Source: an uncultured Prevotella sp.
Lineage (GTDB): Bacteria > Bacteroidota > Bacteroidia > Bacteroidales > Bacteroidaceae
Assembly: GCA_946404405.1 (NCBI GenBank)
Contig: CAMJDL010000012.1
Location: 1-64,000 of the forward strand
Direction: 5' to 3'
Length of the DNA stretch: 64,000 nt
Below are positions 37,067 to 46,137 of this stretch, in pieces. The notes under the pieces were generated by a model. That model did not search any database and was not told the origin of the DNA. It was given only the letters and a program-made list of their open reading frames with translations. How positions within the stretch are numbered: the stretch's first letter is position 1; each line of letters opens with the position of its first letter. The translations under genes and the position numbers were made by a program.

Positions 37067-39484
37067 ATGAAACGAACATTATTATTTATTGCGTGTGTGC
37101 TGGCATCATTGGCTATGTCGGCTCAAGATGGATTATACGGTGAATGGTGGCTTGTGGGATGGAACGACGGGGGGATTACCTATAAGGTTAATACCAGTTA
37201 TGTCAGTAAGAGACACCTGACTATTGAAATACCGAAAGAAGGCTACGTCAAGGCCTATTCTATGGTGAACGAGATCTTCGTAGGCTTGTTAACACTAAGC
37301 GGAAATGAAATGATCTTTGATGGAGAAATGCGGGGAGCTATGACAGAAGTCTATTGTGGCGTCATGGAAAACGTTTTCTTCGAAAGCCACATCTGTGATA
37401 TCAAGTCCTATCAGTTGGATGGGGAAAATTTAAGGCTTTACTATACGGACAATGACTACTTCGTATTTACTAAAGACTTTGATGACAGCGAGGAACAGAA
37501 CGATTACCTTCCCTTTGTAGAGGCTGGAAAGCAGTGGCATGTGGTTCGTTCAGAATTCGACAAAGGCTATCATTTCGACCAATTCATGTTGATGAATGAA
37601 AAAGTGGAGAAGGCTGGAAAGACTTACTTCGGTATGTATCGTACTGAGGATTTGTTGGCGGTGGTCTATGATGCCGGACTGCTGCGTGAGGAAGACCGAA
37701 AGGTGTATTTCTTCGATTCTGACATGCAAAAGGAATTCCTTTTATTCGACTATTCTTTGAAGACAGACGACACGTACGAAACCTATTCGTATGAAGAACA
37801 GAAGATGGTGACATACAAAGTGGTGTCAGTTGGCGATTATCGGGAAGGGCCTAAAGTTGAGCGCTCAGTCAATAATCAAGCAGCAGACAGTGCGGAAACA
37901 CAGTACCGCTATTTGCAGAAATGGACCGTACGCCGCACGGATAACGGTCTCGAAAAGACTTGGATAGAGGGCGTCGGCTCCCTTGAAGGACCTTTGGCAA
38001 ACATCTATAATGAACGTCCCGCCTCTGTCAAAACCGATCTGGCATACGTGGATGCCGGTTATGGCGATCTTTACTTGCCATTCTCGTTCCATGACACCAT
38101 GAACAAGCAGGTACATGGATGCAACCTGCCAACAGGTGCAGAGAACAGAGAGGATGACGACACGAATCATCACCTTATCTACGAATTGGAAGGCAACCGC
38201 CTGCATGTCTATGGAGAAGTTTTCACCCAATGCGGACCTAACAACTATGCCTACTTCATCGAGAAACCGACTGATGACCCAACGCTCCACAAACTTGAAT
38301 TCATCATACAAGATGTGGCACCATCAGCAAACTGTATGGCCCTGCATGCTACAAACTTCTACGCCACAGGCTTCGACCCCAATTTGAACTATGTCGTAGT
38401 GGACAATTGTGGTGAGAAGCATCCTGTCATCAACAAGACACCACAGATGGCTTACCGTCCAATGATTGAAGATGGTAAAGTGTGGAAGACAGGAGACACC
38501 TCGGTTAATCCTGTACAATCGGTTGCATTCTACTATTTCGATGGCGACACAATCATCAACGGAAAGGTCTGTAAGCAGATGATGTGCCAGCTGCATTATG
38601 GTCCCGATTATCACAATGATGCTATTACTTTTCCAATCCCTGCCTTAAGATATATTGGAGCATGGTATGAGGAGGACAAGAAAGTATACTATTATGACAT
38701 AAACAATCAGCTTAAGATGATGTATGACTTCTCTATCGAAGCTAATGACACCCTGCTGGTTGATAATGAATATCAATTTGTGGTAGGGCCAAAACAGACT
38801 GGAGGTTTAAAAGGCTTTAAGGGCGTTTATAGAGATATTATGTGGTATTGGAGTGGGAGTGGAAGTAGCAACTATAGCACCACTTGGCTGGAAGGCGTCG
38901 GAAGTATTGACGGTCCGACAAGCAATGTCTTTTATTCGTCCGTCAAGCGTCCACCGCTCCTGATGTCATGTACCGTTGGCGATGAAGTTATCTACCTCAA
39001 CGACGACTATCAGGATGGAGCTACCCCTGAGAAATCGAATGCCCCAAAACAACGCTTAGACTTCACCCATATCATCAAGACAAAACCCCAAGCACCTATG
39101 ATGAGAGTGGCCGAGCAACCACTATATGGCGAATACAACGACCAACAGTTAGGCATCAATCTCGACCCACTTGCCGAAGCCTATCTGGTACGCATTACTG
39201 ACGAATCAGGCAAAACCGTCTACGAGAAAGCCATCAGCGCTGGTAACATCGTGGGCCTCAGCATCGACATCTCGGCCTACCCCAAAGGCTGCTATACCGT
39301 CACCATAGAGAACAGCCGCGAGTCATTCACCGGCCAATTCTATGCCCAAACGACAGGAATAGTAGAGGCGACAAGCAAGAAGCCAGAGATCAAAGACGGC
39401 ATCTACAACCTTCAGGGCCAGCGCATCAGCACCCTGCAAAAGGGACTGAACATCGTTAATGGACGCAAGGTTCTTGTAAAGTAA
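37067..39484 (+). CDS. Large exported protein with duplicated domain
   Basis: An 805-residue protein with a signal peptide (to SAQ near 20). A roughly 180-residue module occurs twice: about 150-330 (KVYFFDSDMQKEFLLFDYS ... TWIEGVGSLEGP) and about 468-640 (KVYYYDINNQLKMMYDFS ... TWLEGVGSIDGP). The C-terminus has a Por-like beta domain and the tail GIYNLQGQRI ... KGLNIVNGRKVLVK shared by many Prevotella exported proteins and by the pectate lyase at 50885-52690. No enzyme motif seen. Confidence 0.75.
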   Translation: MKRTLLFIACVLASLAMSAQDGLYGEWWLVGWNDGGITYKVNTSYVSKRHLTIEIPKEGYVKAYSMVNEIFVGLLTLSGNEMIFDGEMRGAMTEVYCGVMENVFFESHICDIKSYQLDGENLRLYYTDNDYFVFTKDFDDSEEQNDYLPFVEAGKQWHVVRSEFDKGYHFDQFMLMNEKVEKAGKTYFGMYRTEDLLAVVYDAGLLREEDRKVYFFDSDMQKEFLLFDYSLKTDDTYETYSYEEQKMVTYKVVSVGDYREGPKVERSVNNQAADSAETQYRYLQKWTVRRTDNGLEKTWIEGVGSLEGPLANIYNERPASVKTDLAYVDAGYGDLYLPFSFHDTMNKQVHGCNLPTGAENREDDDTNHHLIYELEGNRLHVYGEVFTQCGPNNYAYFIEKPTDDPTLHKLEFIIQDVAPSANCMALHATNFYATGFDPNLNYVVVDNCGEKHPVINKTPQMAYRPMIEDGKVWKTGDTSVNPVQSVAFYYFDGDTIINGKVCKQMMCQLHYGPDYHNDAITFPIPALRYIGAWYEEDKKVYYYDINNQLKMMYDFSIEANDTLLVDNEYQFVVGPKQTGGLKGFKGVYRDIMWYWSGSGSSNYSTTWLEGVGSIDGPTSNVFYSSVKRPPLLMSCTVGDEVIYLNDDYQDGATPEKSNAPKQRLDFTHIIKTKPQAPMMRVAEQPLYGEYNDQQLGINLDPLAEAYLVRITDESGKTVYEKAISAGNIVGLSIDISAYPKGCYTVTIENSRESFTGQFYAQTTGIVEATSKKPEIKDGIYNLQGQRISTLQKGLNIVNGRKVLVK

Positions 39485-39490
39485 GCAATT

Positions 39491-39573
39491 TTGTATTGCA
39501 GACTTTGCAATACAAATTGCAGGCTTCGTAATGTAAGTTGCAGACTTCGCAATATAAATTTCGAAGTCTGCAA
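39491..39573. repeat. Three 21-bp tandem repeats plus inverted copy
   Basis: Units start at 39496, 39517 and 39538 (TTGCAGACTTCGCAATATAAA type). The first unit contains a perfect TTGTATTGCA-GACTT-TGCAATACAA hairpin (39491-39515). TTGCAGACTTCG of unit three (39538-39549) pairs perfectly with CGAAGTCTGCAA (39562-39573), which is followed by a pyrimidine tract. It may act as a terminator for 37067-39484. Confidence 0.88.
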
Positions 39574-39668
39574 CTTTCTTTCCATACCCCTCTCATAATT
39601 ATTCCACACACCATCGTTTATATTTTCAAATAACCATCTAAATATCAACCATTTAAAAAGCACACACT

Positions 39669-39714
39669 TTCCATAGGCAACTAATACCTCTATTGATATA
39701 ATGCCGTAATTTTG
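39669..39714 (+). promoter_or_regulatory. MBOAT promoter with TTCCAT element
   Basis: TTCCATAGGCAACTAATAC starts at 39669 and the -7 box TAATTTTG at 39707, the same 38-base offset as at 35600-35645. A further TTCCAT at 39580 is 39 bases before a TATATTTT (39619). Confidence 0.6.
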
Positions 39715-39746
39715 CAGACGATAATCATCGATAAAAATAAGAAAAA

Positions 39747-41165
39747 ATGCTATTCAATTCCCTCGCATTTCTGTTGTTTTTCCCAATAGTCTGCGTACTC
39801 TATTATGCTATTCCATCGGCAAGAGTGAAAGCAAGAAACCTGCTGTTACTCATGGCAAGTTACTACTTTTATATGAATTGGGAACCAGTATATGCCATTC
39901 TTCTGCTGACTAGCACTATCGTCACTTATTTTGCAGCACTAAGCATAGGACATTTTAAGGAAAAAAGAAAAAAGAAGTTGTGCCTCGTAAGCGGATTGGT
40001 ATTAAATCTTGCGATACTTTTCCTGTTCAAGTACTATAATTTCCTTGCTTCGAACATTGAGGAGGCATTACTGGCAAGTGGCTTGAGCATTCATATTCCA
40101 GGGTTTCACATGCTGTTACCCGTAGGCATTTCTTTCTATATCTTCCAGGCTCTTGGCTATTCCATAGACGTTTATCGTCAGACGACAAAGGTGGAACATG
40201 ACTTCTTGACCTATGCGCTGTTCGTGTCTTTCTTCCCTCAGTTGGTAGCCGGCCCTATTGAGCGTTCTCGGAATCTGTTGCCTCAGTTTCAGCAACGGCA
40301 TCGGTTCAGCTATGATGAAGTTATGGCCGGCGTGAGACTGATGGTTTGGGGCTACTTCCTTAAGTTGGTACTGGCAGACCGCTGCGGCCTCTATGTTGAT
40401 GCTGTCTTCAACAATATCGAAATGCATAATGGAGGGAGTTATTTACTGGCCTCATTATTATTTCCATTCCAGATCTATGGTGATTTTGCTGGTTATTCGC
40501 TTATTGCCATTGGTGTGGCACGAGTCTTGGGATTCCATCTGATGGAGAATTTCCGTCGCCCTTACTTCGCCTGTTCCATTGGCGAATTCTGGCATCGGTG
40601 GCACATTTCGCTTTCCACATGGTTCAAGGACTATGTGTACATTCCTTTGGGGGGCAACCGTTCTAACAAGACTCGACATTATTTCAATCTAATGGTTACG
40701 TTTATGGTGAGTGGTATCTGGCATGGAGCCAATTGGACTTTTCTTTGTTGGGGAAGCCTGCATGGCATTTTACTTTGCATAGAGAAGGCTTGTGGCATCG
40801 GTAAGCAAGATTATTCAGGTTGTAAGAGACTCAGCCACTGGGCTGTAACATTCGCACTCGTCTGTTTATCATGGATTTTTTTTCGAGCCAGTAACCTGAA
40901 CGATGCGGTCATTGTGGTATCAGGGATATTCTGCAATATGGGCATTCCAAATGTTACTTTTGCTATGTTTAGCGAATTGTGCTTGGCTGCTTTTGCAATG
41001 GCACTGCTAGTAATAAGAGAATTATCTGACGAGTTCTGTTGGAAATGGCACATTAGCAAATCGAGTTACTGGTTGGTCCGGCATTTATACATAGTAGGCA
41101 TGATTGCCATGATTCTTTTGTTTGGAGTATTAGATGGCGACCAGTTCATCTATTTTCAGTTTTAG
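39747..41165 (+). CDS. MBOAT-family O-acyltransferase (AlgI/DltB-like)
   Basis: A 472-residue polytopic protein: starts LFNSLAFLLFFPIVCVLYY, family motif FWHRWHISLSTWFKDYVYIPLGG (split FWHRWHIS / WFKDYVYIPLGG) and the active-site His in SGIWHGANWTF near 325. The family moves acyl groups across the membrane onto exported polymers. With the SGNH-type protein just downstream it forms a pair like AlgI-AlgX/AlgJ. The target glycan is unknown. Confidence 0.9.
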   Translation: MLFNSLAFLLFFPIVCVLYYAIPSARVKARNLLLLMASYYFYMNWEPVYAILLLTSTIVTYFAALSIGHFKEKRKKKLCLVSGLVLNLAILFLFKYYNFLASNIEEALLASGLSIHIPGFHMLLPVGISFYIFQALGYSIDVYRQTTKVEHDFLTYALFVSFFPQLVAGPIERSRNLLPQFQQRHRFSYDEVMAGVRLMVWGYFLKLVLADRCGLYVDAVFNNIEMHNGGSYLLASLLFPFQIYGDFAGYSLIAIGVARVLGFHLMENFRRPYFACSIGEFWHRWHISLSTWFKDYVYIPLGGNRSNKTRHYFNLMVTFMVSGIWHGANWTFLCWGSLHGILLCIEKACGIGKQDYSGCKRLSHWAVTFALVCLSWIFFRASNLNDAVIVVSGIFCNMGIPNVTFAMFSELCLAAFAMALLVIRELSDEFCWKWHISKSSYWLVRHLYIVGMIAMILLFGVLDGDQFIYFQF

Positions 41166-41183
41166 CAAAAAAGCGATTGAAGC

Positions 41184-42128
41184 ATGAAAAAGTTTATCGT
41201 TTCCTTAGTCATTATCATTACAGGATTATTTGTTGCCGACAGAATTGGAGGTGTTGGAATGAATTGGGTCAGCGCACACACCAACGACGTGCTTAGTCCC
41301 AAGCTCCGATATTTACACCAAGATATTCATGAAGATGTCGTATTGATGGGAGCTTCGCGATGTCATCATCACTACTTGCCATCTATCCTAAGCAAGACTT
41401 TGGGTATGAGCGTTTACAATGCCGGTGTCGGTGGTTCCAACAATATTTTCTCCCATTACATGGTGCTGCGTCATATTCTTGCGCGACACACGCCGAAAAT
41501 AATCTGTCTGGAAGTTATGCCAACAGACTATTGCCAACAAACAGACACCTTCAATGCGTTAAGTCTCTTTGCTCCACTATTTGGATACAACGAAGCTGCA
41601 GATTCGGTCTATCACTTAGCGGGAAACTATTATCAGTATCATATATCCCATCTGTACCGTTATAATGCCAAGGTCTCCTCAAACCTTCTTGGCTTAGTCC
41701 TAAACAGGCAAGTTGGTAACGACAATGGATACATACCATTACCGAAACCAAACCCGTTTCCCAAGGAACTGACAACCGAGGAAACGAAAAATGACATTGA
41801 CAGTCTGAAAATCAGATATATTCAACGATTTGCAGACCTCTGCCATGAAAGGCAAATCAAACTTATCTTCATGGTATCTCCAAAGTTTACGATAGTCGAT
41901 CCTGCACATTACAATAAACTGAAAGACATTGCAAAAAAGAACGGCATACCTTTCCTTGACTATCATTCATGCGGACTATATCATGACCATCCTGATTACT
42001 TCAAAGACAGCAGTCATTTGTGGGATAAGGGTGCAAGAATATTCTCACAGACATTTGCTAACGATTTGAAGGATACAATTGAACAAAACAGACCTCGGAA
42101 TCCGATTTATCCGAAAACCCAACCATAA
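41184..42128 (+). CDS. SGNH-like acyl-transfer partner of the MBOAT protein
   Basis: A 314-residue protein with one N-terminal membrane helix and an extracytoplasmic domain. SGNH-type elements: VLMGASRCHHHY with a likely nucleophile Ser near 58, VGGSNN near 82, and DSSHLWDKGA near 275 with the Asp-x-x-His pair. AlgJ/AlgX/DltD-like proteins of this kind receive the acyl group from the MBOAT partner and place it on the polymer. It starts 18 bases after the MBOAT stop. The two genes are AT-richer than their neighbours. Confidence 0.72.
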   Translation: MKKFIVSLVIIITGLFVADRIGGVGMNWVSAHTNDVLSPKLRYLHQDIHEDVVLMGASRCHHHYLPSILSKTLGMSVYNAGVGGSNNIFSHYMVLRHILARHTPKIICLEVMPTDYCQQTDTFNALSLFAPLFGYNEAADSVYHLAGNYYQYHISHLYRYNAKVSSNLLGLVLNRQVGNDNGYIPLPKPNPFPKELTTEETKNDIDSLKIRYIQRFADLCHERQIKLIFMVSPKFTIVDPAHYNKLKDIAKKNGIPFLDYHSCGLYHDHPDYFKDSSHLWDKGARIFSQTFANDLKDTIEQNRPRNPIYPKTQP

Positions 42129-42187
42129 TTTCTTTGGTTTAAGTTTTGTCGAAGTTAACCTCACTCTACTCCCACTCAGAAAAATCC

Positions 42188-42313
42188 AAATATGTTTGGG
42201 TTTTCGCTCGCTTATTCGTACCTTTATCCTTTGGATAAGGTAAACTGCACCTCGGAAATACAAAAGAAAAACTTGTTTTCCTTTGGTATTTCGCTCGGTT
42301 TGCACTACCTTTG
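42188..42313 (+). promoter_or_regulatory. Compound promoter-hairpin-promoter element before topB
   Basis: Upstream promoter: TTTG 42195-42198, 20 bases, TACCTTTA 42219-42226, whose -7 box is inside a hairpin (TACCTTTATCC-TTT-GGATAAGGTA, one bulged T). Downstream promoter: TTTG 42282-42285, 20 bases, TACCTTTG 42306-42313, nine bases before the topB ATG. The order and many bases match 52823-52941. Confidence 0.75.
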
Positions 42314-42321
42314 CAGACCGT

Positions 42322-44193
42322 ATGATAGTTTGTATAGCAGAGAAACCCAGTGTGGCAAGGGATATCGCCCGTATTATCGGGGCTACATCGAGCCACGACG
42401 GATATATGGAAGGCAACGGTTTTCAGGTGACATGGACGTTTGGTCACCTGTGTACGTTGAAGGAGCCCCACGACTACACCCCAATGTGGCGTTCGTGGAG
42501 CCTGACGTCGTTGCCCATGATACCAGAGCGTTTTGGTATCAAACTGATTGATGACCAAGGTATCAAGAAACAGTTTGGCATCATAGAAGGACTGATGCAG
42601 AAGGCTGAGCGCATCGTGAACTGTGGTGACGCTGGGCAGGAGGGTGAACTCATTCAGCGCTGGGTGATGCAGAAGGCTGGGGCCAAGTGTCCTGTCAGTC
42701 GTCTGTGGATATCATCGATGACTGACGAAGCTATCCGCGAAGGTTTTCAGAACCTGAAAGACCAGGCTGACTACCAGCCGCTGTATATGGCAGGTCTCTC
42801 ACGTGCCATTGGCGACTGGCTGTTAGGCATGAATGCCACACGCCTCTATACACTGCGCTATGGGCAGAACCGTCAAGTGCTGTCGATAGGTCGCGTGCAG
42901 ACCCCTACCCTCGCCCTTATCGTGAACCGACAAAAGGAGATAGACAACTTCAAGCCTGAGCCTTACTGGGTGTTGGCTACCGTCTATCGCGACACGACAT
43001 TCACCGCCACTAAAGGCAAGTTCACATCGAAGGAAGAGGGCGAAGAGGCCTTTAAGACCATTGAGGGCAAGCCGTTTACGGTGACCAAGGTCGAAAAGAA
43101 GGAAGGCAAGGAACAGCCACCACAGCTGTACGACCTGACGTCATTGCAGGTGGACTGCAACCGCAAGTTCGGCTTCTCTGCTGAGATGACGCTAAACCTG
43201 ATTCAGGCCCTATACGAGAAGAAGTACACCACCTATCCGCGTGTGGATACGCAATACCTATCTGATGACATTTATCCCAAGTGTCCGCAGACCATGAACG
43301 GCCTCTATCAGACCAAGTTCGGAGGTGTAGCGCCCTACGCAGAGTTGATCAAGCCCATTGGCGGCAAACCGCTGAAGAAGACCAAGCGTGTGTTCGACTC
43401 ATCGAAGGTGACCGACCACCACGCCATCATTCCAACAGGCGTCATTCCACAAGGGCTGAGCGATGCTGAGCAGAAGGTCTTTGACCTTGTTGCACGCCGC
43501 TTCATCGGTGTCTTCCTGCCCGACTGTAAGTTCTCGACAACGACGGTATTAGGCGAAGTGGATGGCATCGAATTCAAGGTCACGGGTAAGGAAATTCTTG
43601 ATCCAGGTTGGCGAGTTGTGAGGGAAGATGTCAGAAGTAAGAAGGAAGACGGAGAAGAAGACGAGAAGAAGCAGGATGATGAGGAGCGTACGCTGCCCAC
43701 ATTCGTCAAGGGCGAGACGGGCGAACACACGCCTACCCTGACCGAGAAGATGACGACGCCGCCACCTTATTATAATGAAGCCTCGCTGTTGCGTGCGATG
43801 GAAACGGCAGGTAAGTTCGTCGAAGACGAAACGCTGCGTGCTGCCATGAAGGAGAACGGCATCGGACGTCCGTCATCGCGTGCCTCGATTATCGAGACAC
43901 TGTTCAAACGCCACTATATCCGCCGCGAGCGCAAACGACTGGTGGCCACACCGACAGGCATCGAACTCATCGACCTAATTCGCGAAGACCTTCTCAAAAG
44001 CTGTGAACTCACTGGTATTTGGGAAAAGAAGTTGCGCGACATTGAGCACCAGACATACGATGCCCAGCAGTTCATCAACGAACTGAAACAACAGGTCACC
44101 GACATTGTCCGCGACGTCATGAGCGACCCCACCAACCGACGCATTACCGTCATGCCGCCAGAGGAAGAGAAAAAGAAGAAAGGTAAGAAGTAA
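42322..44193 (+). CDS. topB: DNA topoisomerase III
   Basis: A 623-residue type IA topoisomerase. Start MIVCIAEKPSVARDIARI (ATG 42322) begins the TOPRIM domain; GDAGQEGELIQRW near 100 holds acidic residues. The active-site Tyr is in YTTYPRVDTQYLSDD near 305. The C-terminal KKKKGKK tail replaces zinc fingers. A heptamer array (43626-43653) encodes DVRSKKEDGEE, between GWRVVRE and TLPTFVKGE, where family members differ in length. Confidence 0.94.
   Translation: MIVCIAEKPSVARDIARIIGATSSHDGYMEGNGFQVTWTFGHLCTLKEPHDYTPMWRSWSLTSLPMIPERFGIKLIDDQGIKKQFGIIEGLMQKAERIVNCGDAGQEGELIQRWVMQKAGAKCPVSRLWISSMTDEAIREGFQNLKDQADYQPLYMAGLSRAIGDWLLGMNATRLYTLRYGQNRQVLSIGRVQTPTLALIVNRQKEIDNFKPEPYWVLATVYRDTTFTATKGKFTSKEEGEEAFKTIEGKPFTVTKVEKKEGKEQPPQLYDLTSLQVDCNRKFGFSAEMTLNLIQALYEKKYTTYPRVDTQYLSDDIYPKCPQTMNGLYQTKFGGVAPYAELIKPIGGKPLKKTKRVFDSSKVTDHHAIIPTGVIPQGLSDAEQKVFDLVARRFIGVFLPDCKFSTTTVLGEVDGIEFKVTGKEILDPGWRVVREDVRSKKEDGEEDEKKQDDEERTLPTFVKGETGEHTPTLTEKMTTPPPYYNEASLLRAMETAGKFVEDETLRAAMKENGIGRPSSRASIIETLFKRHYIRRERKRLVATPTGIELIDLIREDLLKSCELTGIWEKKLRDIEHQTYDAQQFINELKQQVTDIVRDVMSDPTNRRITVMPPEEEKKKKGKK
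43626..43653. repeat. Heptamer array inside topB
   Basis: AGATGTC, AGAAGTA, AGAAGGA, AGACGGA. In frame; gives a charged linker. Confidence 0.7.
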
Positions 44194-44196
44194 AAG

Positions 44197-44230
44197 AAAG
44201 CCCCGCAAATCATTGCGAGGCTTTACTTTT
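44197..44230. terminator. Shared terminator between topB and GH28
   Basis: AAAGCCCCGCAA (44197-44208) pairs with TTGCGAGGCTTT (44213-44224) with one mismatch and is followed by a T-rich tract. It lies between convergent genes and probably serves both. Confidence 0.85.
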
Positions 44231-45709
44231 TTACTTCACCGTGATATGGACGTTGCGCTGCTTGATATTCTGACAGTTGTTGAACACAGCATCGCTTTTG
44301 GCTATGATGTTGATGTTCTGCAGGCGGATGCCGTTGATGGGCATCTCTGGCAGACCATTGAACTCCATGGCACGTCCGGCACCATTGCAGACAATGTTCT
44401 TGATGTCGATATTGCGGAAGATAGGTGTTTCCTCCGTGACGGGCATCTTGGTCACGTTGTCGGGATTATCGCCATCAGCCAGCATCTCGGCCACTGACTT
44501 GCCACCATAGTACATATTGAACGTGATGGCATCTGTCTTGATATCTGTCATCGAGACATTGTCGATAAAGATATTTTCGACGATACCGCCACGACCACGT
44601 GTGGACTTGAAGCGCAGACCTACGTCAGTACCCAGGAACTGGCAATTCTCGACGAGAATATTCTTTACGCCGCCGCTCATCTCTGAACCTACCACAAAGC
44701 CACCATGACCGGCAAATACGGTGCAGCCATCGACAACGACATTCTCGCATGGGCGACCACGCAGGCGTCCGTCCTTGTCCTTACCGCTCTTGATGCAGAT
44801 GCCATCGTCGCCAGCATCGAACTTCGAGTTGACGATGAGCGCATTCTTACACGACTCAAGGTCAAGGGCATCGCCATTCTGAGCGTATGCAGGATTACGG
44901 GCCAACACATCGTCGATGATGACGTTCTCGCACATCAGCGGGTGGAGGTTCCATGCAGGCGAATTCTGGAAGATGACGCCCTGCAGCAAGACGTTCTTGC
45001 AGTTGACCAGCGACACCATGACAGGACGCAGGAAACGCTTGATGGCGTTCCACTCTTCCTCTGTCGAAGCCTTGGGCACGTTCATGTTGGCACTCTTCTC
45101 AGCGTCAGCGTATGCCTGATTGGGCACCCAGTAGCCTTTCTTGGACTCGACGCCACCCGGACGTGCCAACACTTCCTTCCACTGGCTTTCTGTCATCTTA
45201 CTCTTCTTGACGGGACGCCAGAACTGACCATTACCATCGATGACACCCTTACCCGTGATAGAGATGTTTTCTGCACCATTGGCAGAGAGGGGCGACTGAC
45301 AGCGACGCGTGTCCAAGCCCTCGAACGAGGTCTTGATGACAGGATAGAGCGACTCGTCGCCAGAGAACTGGATGACAGCACCCATTTCCAGGTGGAGGTC
45401 GATGTTCGACTTGAGCACGATAGGTCCAGTGAGCCATACGCCAGCAGGCACTACCAGATGGCCACCGCCCTTTTTAGACAGAGCAGCAATAGCCTTCTCG
45501 AAGGCCTTGGTATTCAGCGCGACACCATCACCCAAGGCACCAAACTTCTTTAAGTTCACCGTGTAGGCAGGAATGACGGGAGCACTGACCTCAGGCATCT
45601 GGAACGGCAGTTTCTCCGTGTACTTCTTGTAGGGGTTACCACCATTATCGGCGGCAAAACCGCTGACCACCATAAGGGCAGCGATTAGTGTTACGATTAG
45701 TTTTTTCAT
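44231..45709 (-). CDS. Secreted GH28 polygalacturonase-type hydrolase
   Basis: A 492-residue protein with signal peptide (MKKLIVTLIAALMVVSGFAA). GH28 beta-helix motifs: NGDALDLESC, then DAGDDGICIKSGKD (the catalytic Asp pair), GHGGFVVGSEMSG (the His) and RFKSTRGRGG (Arg-x-Lys). It cleaves galacturonan or rhamnogalacturonan backbones. It starts 11 bases after folK, without its own visible promoter, so it is probably the last gene of the ftsX-folK run. Confidence 0.92.
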   Translation of the reverse strand: MKKLIVTLIAALMVVSGFAADNGGNPYKKYTEKLPFQMPEVSAPVIPAYTVNLKKFGALGDGVALNTKAFEKAIAALSKKGGGHLVVPAGVWLTGPIVLKSNIDLHLEMGAVIQFSGDESLYPVIKTSFEGLDTRRCQSPLSANGAENISITGKGVIDGNGQFWRPVKKSKMTESQWKEVLARPGGVESKKGYWVPNQAYADAEKSANMNVPKASTEEEWNAIKRFLRPVMVSLVNCKNVLLQGVIFQNSPAWNLHPLMCENVIIDDVLARNPAYAQNGDALDLESCKNALIVNSKFDAGDDGICIKSGKDKDGRLRGRPCENVVVDGCTVFAGHGGFVVGSEMSGGVKNILVENCQFLGTDVGLRFKSTRGRGGIVENIFIDNVSMTDIKTDAITFNMYYGGKSVAEMLADGDNPDNVTKMPVTEETPIFRNIDIKNIVCNGAGRAMEFNGLPEMPINGIRLQNINIIAKSDAVFNNCQNIKQRNVHITVK

Positions 45710-45720
45710 ACGCAGTTTGT

Positions 45721-46137
45721 TTATAAAAGTTTTATCTCATTCAAAGGTCGCATCACGAAGTCGCGTTCATGCATCAGCGGATGGGGAATCTTCAGGTCGG
45801 GCTCGTCAACGTTCAGGTCGTCGTAGAGCAGGATGTCAATGTCGATTGGTCTGTCGGCATATCCGCCAGCCACACTCTTTTTACGGCGCCCCATGTCACG
45901 TTCTATCTGTTGTGTCAGCTTGAGCACCTCACGCGGTGTCTTTGTCGTCTCGCAGAGGATGACCGCATTCATGAACTTGTTGGGCGACTCAAAGCCCCAA
46001 GGTTCCGTCTCGATGAACGAAGACTGGCGGGTCACCTGCCCCACCCTGTCGTCTATCAAGCGGATGGCACGCTCCAGGTTCTTTCTACCATCACCCAGAT
46101 TCGAGCCCAATCCAAGATATACCTGATGGTTAATCAT
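45721..46137 (-). CDS. folK: Hydroxymethyldihydropterin pyrophosphokinase
   Basis: A 138-residue [42 protein letters not shown] and [16 protein letters not shown] in order. It makes 6-hydroxymethyl-dihydropterin diphosphate for folate. ATG overlaps the queA end by eight bases. Confidence 0.94.
   Translation of the reverse strand: MINHQVYLGLGSNLGDGRKNLERAIRLIDDRVGQVTRQSSFIETEPWGFESPNKFMNAVILCETTKTPREVLKLTQQIERDMGRRKKSVAGGYADRPIDIDILLYDDLNVDEPDLKIPHPLMHERDFVMRPLNEIKLL

Noticed and set aside
44705..45553. Open frame of 282 codons opposite the GH28 gene
   Set aside because: Antisense to a gene with all GH28 motifs; high GC third positions explain the long frame.
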